NCBI GenBank assembly: GCA_963666945.2
Contig: CAXXRT010000001.1
Location: 1-13,436 of the forward strand
Direction: 5' to 3'
DNA length: 13,436 nt
Source: G963666945 sp963666945
GTDB lineage: Bacteria; Bacteroidota; Bacteroidia; Bacteroidales; Marinifilaceae
Both the position numbers and the translations under genes were made by a program. The notes beneath the pieces were generated by a model. It was not told the origin of the DNA and did no database searches. It worked only from the letters and a program-made list of their open reading frames with translations. Shown one piece after another: positions 8,189 to 13,436 of the stretch; position 1 is the first letter of the stretch, and each line of letters opens with the position of its first letter.

Positions 8189-8284
8189 CTAAACAACCAA
8201 TTCTATCCTATCGAATATTTTCTCAACATCTATTTTAGGTAGTCCTCTTAATAAATAATATCTGGTAAATAAATTTAAAAACAT
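8189..8284 (-). CDS. Possible 31-residue small protein after the TonB receptor
   Basis: A short open frame starts with ATG 16 bp past the stop of the TonB-dependent receptor, on the same strand. AGG lies about 7 bases before the ATG as a weak ribosome site. The peptide begins MFLNLFTRYYLL and ends DRIELVV, with an apolar aromatic first half and a mixed charged second half. It has no recognisable family and no double-glycine leader. It could be a real small product of the receptor operon or a chance frame. Confidence 0.25.
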   Translation of the reverse strand: MFLNLFTRYYLLRGLPKIDVEKIFDRIELVV

Positions 8285-8300
8285 TACTGCCTATATAATT

Positions 8301-10637
8301 TTAGAACTCTATCTTAAAACTCAGATCAGGAATAATTATACCATCCCTTCGGGTATCAATATTACCAGTCCTAATATTGTAATAATCTCCACTATAACCC
8401 TTTACGCCACCTGCATTAAGAATATTTAAGGTAAACACATAAGAATACCTGGGTTTATTTTTTCTGTAAGATATATTAAAAGAAAAAACAGGCATATCAT
8501 CAAATTTATCACTAAAGGCAATATTATTTTCACTTTCTTTATATATAACCTCCTTACTTTCCAAAGAAGCATTCATATCAATACATTCTTTTCTATTGCC
8601 TCCCAAAAAATTCATACGCAGGTTTACACCCAAAATATTATTTCTGTATTTTCCTAACAACCATTCCTTACCAAAAAGAGCATTAACAATATAGTTTTTA
8701 TTAAACCTAGTGTTTCTTTCTTTTCCATCAGCAGCCTTGTATTTAGAATCAAAGAATGAACCTGTTAAAAGATAATAATATCCATTTTTTAAAAAACGTT
8801 CTATCGTTATATCTAAACCTATATTTCTTCCTGTACCTTTACTTATCATTTCTTCATTAAAATATATGTCATTTTCTAAATTTATCGTTGAAAGATAACT
8901 GTCGGGGGCTACTGGAACATTTTTTAATTTTTGAAAATAAGGCTCGATAACCATATGTAAATTCTCAGAAAAACTAAAATTATAAGAAAGTACATAATGA
9001 GAAGATTTAAAGAAATCCAAATCTTTGTTTGGTCTTCTTCCCTCTTTCTCAACAAAATAAACCTGTAACATCTCTGTTCTGCTATGAAGTCCATATGCTA
9101 AGGCTAAACTATGATTATTATTAAATTTGTATTTTAAAGATAATCTGGGTTCCACTGAAAAATTATCGTTAAGAAGGAAGTACTGAGAATGAAAACCAAT
9201 ATTGACATCGATACTAGACGACAAAGAAATACGAGACTGTGTATAAAAATTTAACAAACCAGCTTCTCCTTCATTTTTAATTAACGAAACATTATCCCCT
9301 CCCTCTATCAACGGTCGGCTAACATCTATATTATACCCATAATTTGTGAATTTAAAGCCTGTTTTATTTACATGCCTATCACTTAATAGGCTATTTATAC
9401 TAGTCTGAAGTGTATACCCCCAGGTCTTATTCTTTATATCTCCCCAAGGAGTAGAATTCATATCATAATCGTATCTTGATTCCTTAAATGTCAAACCTTC
9501 TCCAAATACAGCCAAATCAGATCTTAAATAAATCTTATCAAATAATCTTAACTTATGTCCTATTCCCGTCGCAAACAAATATAAATCTGTTTCAGAGTCC
9601 TCTCGGTCAAAATCAGATTCCCAGCTAGCTATCTCATCAACATTCATTTCTTGTCCATCCAAAGCTGCTATGCCCCATAATGAAAATGTTCCAGCCTTCT
9701 TTGTAGGGAAATTAGCTTTAAAGCACAGATCCTGATATTCTATGACACCAACATCATCTGGTAAAACAGATTTAATCAATCCCATTGTGGAATATCTATA
9801 ATTTACAATATAGGAAGCATCATTTGAATTGGAAAATGGACCTTCTGCTGAAAAATCTATACCTATTATACCTGCCTGAAATGTATTCTCTTTCTTACTA
9901 TTATTACCGTTTCTTAATTTTATATCAAAAACGCCTGATAAAGCATTACCATATTCCGAGGAAAAAGCACCAGTATAAAAATCACTATTACCCATAACCT
10001 GATTACTAATTACTGTAAGCATACCACCACCAATTACAGTAAGATTAGCAAAATGATTAGGATTCGGAACCTCAACACCTTCTACTCTCCACAATAAACC
10101 ATATGGATTATTACCCCTCACTGAAATACCATTACTACTAACAGCAGTTGTTGCAACACCCGCAAACGCAGAAGCTAAACGCGCAGGATCATTCATTCCA
10201 CCTGCATATCTTTGCGTTTCCTCTACTGTAAATTGCCTACCGCTAACAGCAGCCATTAAATTTAACGGTGCATCCTTTTTAGCTTTTACAACATGTTCAT
10301 CCAAAAAGTTATCACTTTTCTTAAGCCCAACTCTTAAATTTACCTCCTTACCACTAGTAACCATAACCTCTTTTACTGTAGAGGTATCGTAACCAATCAT
10401 ACTTACTCTAAAACTAGTCCTTCCTATAATTACATTTTTCAGAACAAAACCACCGTTCTCACCAGATATTGCACCAATTAAAGGATCTGACCCTGGAATA
10501 ATTATAGTTGCATAAGAAAGAGGTTCATTAGTCTCCAAATCATAAACCACCCCTCTAACCGTTTGTGTAATTGTCTGATTATATGATTCATTAAAAAAAC
10601 AAACAATCAAAACAAATAACAGAAAAAAACTTCTCAT
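8301..10637 (-). CDS. TonB-dependent outer-membrane receptor with CarboxypepD-regulatory-like domain
   Basis: This intact 778-residue protein has a signal peptide (1-20, ending ESYNQ). A carboxypeptidase regulatory-like Ig domain follows at about 26-106 (VRGVVYDLETNEPLSYATI, then IGYDT). Next come a possible TonB box (DEHVVKAKK) and a plug domain with GISVRGNNPYGLLWRVEGVE (170-189) and FSSEYGNALSGVFDIKLRNG (225-244). The rest is a beta-barrel ending in Phe (SFKIEF), as outer-membrane proteins usually do. Such receptors import large or scarce substrates using energy from TonB-ExbB-ExbD. There is no SusD-like partner beside it, so a glycan-uptake SusCD pair is unlikely. It starts 3 bp after the CPBP protease gene, which implies translational coupling. 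Confidence 0.9.
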   Translation of the reverse strand: MRSFFLLFVLIVCFFNESYNQTITQTVRGVVYDLETNEPLSYATIIIPGSDPLIGAISGENGGFVLKNVIIGRTSFRVSMIGYDTSTVKEVMVTSGKEVNLRVGLKKSDNFLDEHVVKAKKDAPLNLMAAVSGRQFTVEETQRYAGGMNDPARLASAFAGVATTAVSSNGISVRGNNPYGLLWRVEGVEVPNPNHFANLTVIGGGMLTVISNQVMGNSDFYTGAFSSEYGNALSGVFDIKLRNGNNSKKENTFQAGIIGIDFSAEGPFSNSNDASYIVNYRYSTMGLIKSVLPDDVGVIEYQDLCFKANFPTKKAGTFSLWGIAALDGQEMNVDEIASWESDFDREDSETDLYLFATGIGHKLRLFDKIYLRSDLAVFGEGLTFKESRYDYDMNSTPWGDIKNKTWGYTLQTSINSLLSDRHVNKTGFKFTNYGYNIDVSRPLIEGGDNVSLIKNEGEAGLLNFYTQSRISLSSSIDVNIGFHSQYFLLNDNFSVEPRLSLKYKFNNNHSLALAYGLHSRTEMLQVYFVEKEGRRPNKDLDFFKSSHYVLSYNFSFSENLHMVIEPYFQKLKNVPVAPDSYLSTINLENDIYFNEEMISKGTGRNIGLDITIERFLKNGYYYLLTGSFFDSKYKAADGKERNTRFNKNYIVNALFGKEWLLGKYRNNILGVNLRMNFLGGNRKECIDMNASLESKEVIYKESENNIAFSDKFDDMPVFSFNISYRKNKPRYSYVFTLNILNAGGVKGYSGDYYNIRTGNIDTRRDGIIIPDLSFKIEF

Positions 10638-10640
10638 AAC

Positions 10641-11465
10641 CTACATATTATAATTTACAAAAAAAAATCTCTTTTCTTTAACCAATAAATAACCCAAAAA
10701 AATTAGCAATAAAACGGTTTGTATAACCTTACTCATTGGATGGGTTGAAAATATTTCATTGAAAATAACAGCTGAAAGATGAAAAATAATCGTTATTGCT
10801 ATATTTCTTCCCGACTTATAATACAACCAATTCATTATCAATACAAAAGGAATAAGACTTATAAAAAAATTCAATGTATATAACCACCCTGATTCAACAA
10901 GATTACTTTGATAATAGTCTTTAATAAAAGCCAGAGGAAAATGCCAGAATCCCCAAAAAATTGCAAATATCAAGGATGTTTTAAATAAACTAAAACGAGA
11001 TCTTAAACAATCAGTTCCATAAGAATGCCATCCTATCTCTTCCATAATTGGAGCAGCAATTAAAATAAACCAGACAGGCAAAACTCCTGCTGAAAAAGAG
11101 AAACCCTCAGTAATTTTAAACTGACTGATGTCATACCCAAAAAACAATGACACTGCTTGGGCAAGTAAAATACTAATAGGCATTATTAAAAGAGTTAGAA
11201 AAAAATATTCCTGAGGAACCTCTTTAAAATTATAAAAACGTCTTATGAAATCTTTTTTTAATCGCTTATCATTTAATGATAATAAACCTGCAACCACAGC
11301 AGGGGTAACTAAACCCATAATTGCTAAAATCGCTATTATTATATGCAAAAGTCTATTTTCAAAAGGAAGATTACTTAAATAACCTCCACAAAACCATAAC
11401 CCCCAAGGAATAATAATTGACAAACTATAAAATAAAACTGGGTGTTTGTACCTTTTAGTAATCAT
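10641..11465 (-). CDS. CPBP-family intramembrane metalloprotease
   Basis: This 274-residue protein has about seven or eight hydrophobic helices. Motif 1 of the CPBP (Abi/CAAX-like) family is seen as MEEIGWHSYGTDCLRSRF, with the catalytic Glu pair at 142-143. Motif 2 is FWGFWHFPLAF with His175, and motif 3 is FHLSAVIFNEIF with His229. The usual Arg of the EExxxR motif is replaced by His147. Bacterial members act in the cytoplasmic membrane; many are of unknown role, some protect against bacteriocins or process peptides. It lies downstream of an AraC-type regulator and 3 bp upstream of the TonB receptor, so it probably works with that receptor. The ATG at 11465 follows an AT-rich leader with a candidate operator. 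Confidence 0.8.
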   Translation of the reverse strand: MITKRYKHPVLFYSLSIIIPWGLWFCGGYLSNLPFENRLLHIIIAILAIMGLVTPAVVAGLLSLNDKRLKKDFIRRFYNFKEVPQEYFFLTLLIMPISILLAQAVSLFFGYDISQFKITEGFSFSAGVLPVWFILIAAPIMEEIGWHSYGTDCLRSRFSLFKTSLIFAIFWGFWHFPLAFIKDYYQSNLVESGWLYTLNFFISLIPFVLIMNWLYYKSGRNIAITIIFHLSAVIFNEIFSTHPMSKVIQTVLLLIFLGYLLVKEKRFFFVNYNM

Positions 11466-11550
11466 TTTTTATAAGTTCTTATGATGTTTTAACTAAAATT
11501 ATCACAACAAAAAAACCATAAAACATTTTACCATGCGTCCATAATTATAA

Positions 11551-11573
11551 ACTTGTACACAAAACAAGTACAA
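11551..11573. promoter_or_regulatory. Overlapping inverted repeats upstream of the CPBP protease gene
   Basis: Two interleaved dyads occur 86-108 bp before the CPBP start. One is ACTTGT (11551-11556) with ACAAGT (11564-11569). The other is TTGTAC (11553-11558) with GTACAA (11568-11573). They lie in the 177-bp gap between the regulator and the protease and are a plausible operator or activator site for the CPBP-receptor operon. Confidence 0.35.
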
Positions 11574-11642
11574 TCTTACAGGAATAGACACACAAAGATC
11601 TAATAACCAACAAACAATAAAGATGTAAAAAAATAAAAAAAA

Positions 11643-12767
11643 CTAATCAATATTTATTCCAGACATATACTCAGAAGGTGTAATGTCTCTAAATTTTTTG
11701 TAACTAATATTAAATGACGATTTTGAATTAAAGCCGGCATCAAAAGCAAGAGCAATAATACTATATCCAGAATTTTGCTTTGCTCGCATTTCAAATTCAA
11801 TTACCCTGTACTTGTTAACAAAGTCACGAAAATTCATCTTCTCATATTGATTAATTATTTGAGACAAATGATTAGGAGATAATTTCATCATATCGGAAAG
11901 ACCACCCAAAGTAAGTTTAGGATCCAGATAGGGCTTTTGGCTATTCATAAAATCAATCAATTTTTTATGAGCTTCAATTGCAACTTCCTCCTTAAGGCCA
12001 GATTTACTGTAACTAGGAGCAAATGATGAATCGAGAATACTACTTCTCAAGCTTAAATCAGATGCTAAAACATCTCTCTGACGAATACCAAAAAAACCAA
12101 TAAAACATACAAAAGATATTACAAGCAAGGAAATAATATAATTGATATTAAAGCTAAATTCAAAATCCAACAACTCCCCAAAAAACATAAGCAAAGAGGC
12201 TATGAAAAAATACCAAACCAATGCTCCATATACAATATTTTATCCAATTAAGATTCAAATTCTCATCATAAGAAAGGTTTCTGTCGATAAGTCTACTGTA
12301 TTTATCGGCAACCTGATATGCTATTATACAATAATAAATACTCGACACACTATATATAATCAACAAAACAATTGAAAAAAACGGCAAAATCACTCACCTC
12401 TCTATTACTTACCATTAATTTCTCTTCCTGAGAATAAAAAAAAGTAGAAATTAAACATATATAAAAACACCACCAAAGCAGGAATAAAATGAAGATAATC
12501 AGTCCTCTTTAGTTTCTTTTCTTTTCTGAGAAAAGTTACTGTATATAAAAATAACATTGGGCCATGAAGCAAACAAAGTGGTACAGTTAAACCTATAAGA
12601 TGAGGGTATTGCTCACAATAACCTGACAAATGTACATGGAAGCCTAATAAATGAACCCCTATTAAAATCATCCATAAAGCCAGAATCTTATCTGCAAGAA
12701 TCTTATTTTCTTTTAACCATAAAACATATGCAATAAAAAAAGATAAAAACACCCCCATAATTAACAA
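11643..12767 (-). pseudogene. AraC-type regulator with membrane sensor domain, frame broken
   Basis: The pieces together form a typical Bacteroidetes regulator of about 370 residues: an N-terminal region of several membrane helices and a C-terminal AraC DNA-binding domain. The helices begin with GVFLSFFIAYVLW and include LIGVHLLGFHVH and PLCLLHGPMLFLY. The C-terminal domain shows LTLGGLSDMMKLSPNHLSQI for the first HTH and IIALAFDAGFNSKSSFNISY with ITPSEY for the second. The frame stops after FSGREINGK near 12405 and resumes by 12393; at least two changes are needed there. A second break near 12238-12241 is repaired by removing one A of a run, joining LNLNW to INIVYGALVWYFF. The start is uncertain: TTG at 12767 or ATG at 12758. 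It lies directly upstream of the CPBP-receptor operon and was probably its regulator. Confidence 0.8.
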
Positions 12768-13037
12768 ATACTAATTAATTTTTTATTCTGTCCCAACCTT
12801 ACACATTTTACATAAACCTATTCAATATAGCATGAAACATACTTAAAATCAAAACATGCTTTACTAAAATAGTCGCATATGAAGAAACAGATCCAAAACT
12901 ATTACGTGAAATAAAACCATTCCTGATTTAGATTATTTATTTTTTATAACTATTTACAAAAATAATCAAATAAAGGTTAAAAACAACATTGAATATTATT
13001 ATGGCTAAATCTCTTTTCCAACTTGATTTAATGACCA

Positions 13038-13436
13038 TTATTTAACACACCGTACAGAAAACCCATTATTCTTATTACTTGAACCACCAACTGGATTACC
13101 ATATATTTGGAAATAATTACCATAACTTATTGAATTACTTGTTGATGACCAAAAATAACCATATAATCCTCTATTTACCAATATCCCAGACCTGTAATAC
13201 AATAAACAACCTGCAGTATGAAGTCTAAGCACCGAGCTAAAAGCATCCTGAACTGTTGTCCAACTTCCTGAAACATCTGCAGCAGCCCATTCCAATTTAG
13301 TTGGAAGACGCCACTCTGCCCCCAAGAGCAACCTACACGGATCTTTGTCCATCTGCCAGTCATTGTTTTCTGAAATACTAGTTATCCATGCAGTATTCGG
13401 ATATCTGTTAACACCATCATGCCTGTATCCCTGCAT
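13038..13436 (-). CDS. FISUMP-type C-terminal domain of a surface or secreted protein (partial)
   Basis: The window edge cuts the gene on its N-terminal side; the Met at the edge is probably internal. The 132 visible residues match the Fibrobacter succinogenes major paralogous (FISUMP) domain common in Bacteroidetes surface proteins. The order is DPCRLLLGAEWRLPTKLEWA (residues 32-51), AFSSVLRLHTAGCL, RGLYGYFWSSTSNS, and the closing GFSVRCVK before the stop. The function of the domain is unknown; it is often found as an extracellular C-terminal module. No hairpin terminator is visible in the 270 bp that follow. Confidence 0.8.
   Translation of the reverse strand: MQGYRHDGVNRYPNTAWITSISENNDWQMDKDPCRLLLGAEWRLPTKLEWAAADVSGSWTTVQDAFSSVLRLHTAGCLLYYRSGILVNRGLYGYFWSSTSNSISYGNYFQIYGNPVGGSSNKNNGFSVRCVK

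Noticed and set aside
12160..12393. Separate small membrane protein
   Set aside because: It is the middle piece of the frameshifted AraC-type regulator.

Overview
The window looks like an AT-rich chromosome fragment from a member of the Bacteroidetes, probably the Bacteroidales. Four things point there: a dipeptidyl peptidase IV of the S9B type, a TonB-dependent receptor with an N-terminal carboxypeptidase-regulatory-like domain, an AraC-type regulator with a multi-helix membrane sensor, and a FISUMP-type surface-protein fragment. Shine-Dalgarno sequences are weak or absent, as is usual in that phylum. The exact genus cannot be read from the sequence.

Left region (1-1470, minus strand): two tyrosine-recombinase genes, both broken. 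The right-hand one (1470 down to about 717) loses its C-terminal half exactly at a GAAC tetranucleotide. Beyond that point lies a hairpin-bearing AT-rich end and a second integrase of a kind I recall travelling with IS91-family transposases. The simplest reading is that an IS91-like element inserted into the older integrase gene. The element runs off the left edge, so no transposase is visible.

Centre-left (1841-4097, plus strand): a dipeptidyl peptidase IV gene whose reading frame is interrupted by seven single-base indels. Undoing them gives exactly 735 codons including the stop, with the catalytic Ser, Asp and His and the substrate-binding Glu-Glu motif all present. A perfect 54-bp palindrome sits directly at the stop codon and probably acts as a terminator between convergent genes.

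Middle (4242-8108, minus strand): five small or medium genes in a row. In transcription order they are a Crp/Fnr-like regulator with a shortened C-terminus, a class I SAM methyltransferase, a TfoX C-terminal-domain protein, a membrane protein of the DUF6544 type, and a secreted HExxH putative metallopeptidase. The methyltransferase and TfoX-like genes are 10 bp apart and probably co-transcribed.

Right (8189-12767, minus strand): a broken AraC-type membrane regulator lies upstream of a CPBP-family membrane protease. The protease is followed after 3 bp by a TonB-dependent receptor, and 16 bp past the receptor's stop is a 31-codon open frame. An overlapping pair of inverted repeats between regulator and protease is a candidate operator. 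The layout suggests a regulated envelope uptake or processing module, but its substrate is unknown. The right edge carries a partial FISUMP-domain protein.

Frameshifts are concentrated at 1-4.0 kb and 12.2-12.4 kb and nearly absent in between. Many lie in short homopolymers, so sequencing error must be excluded before calling those genes dead.
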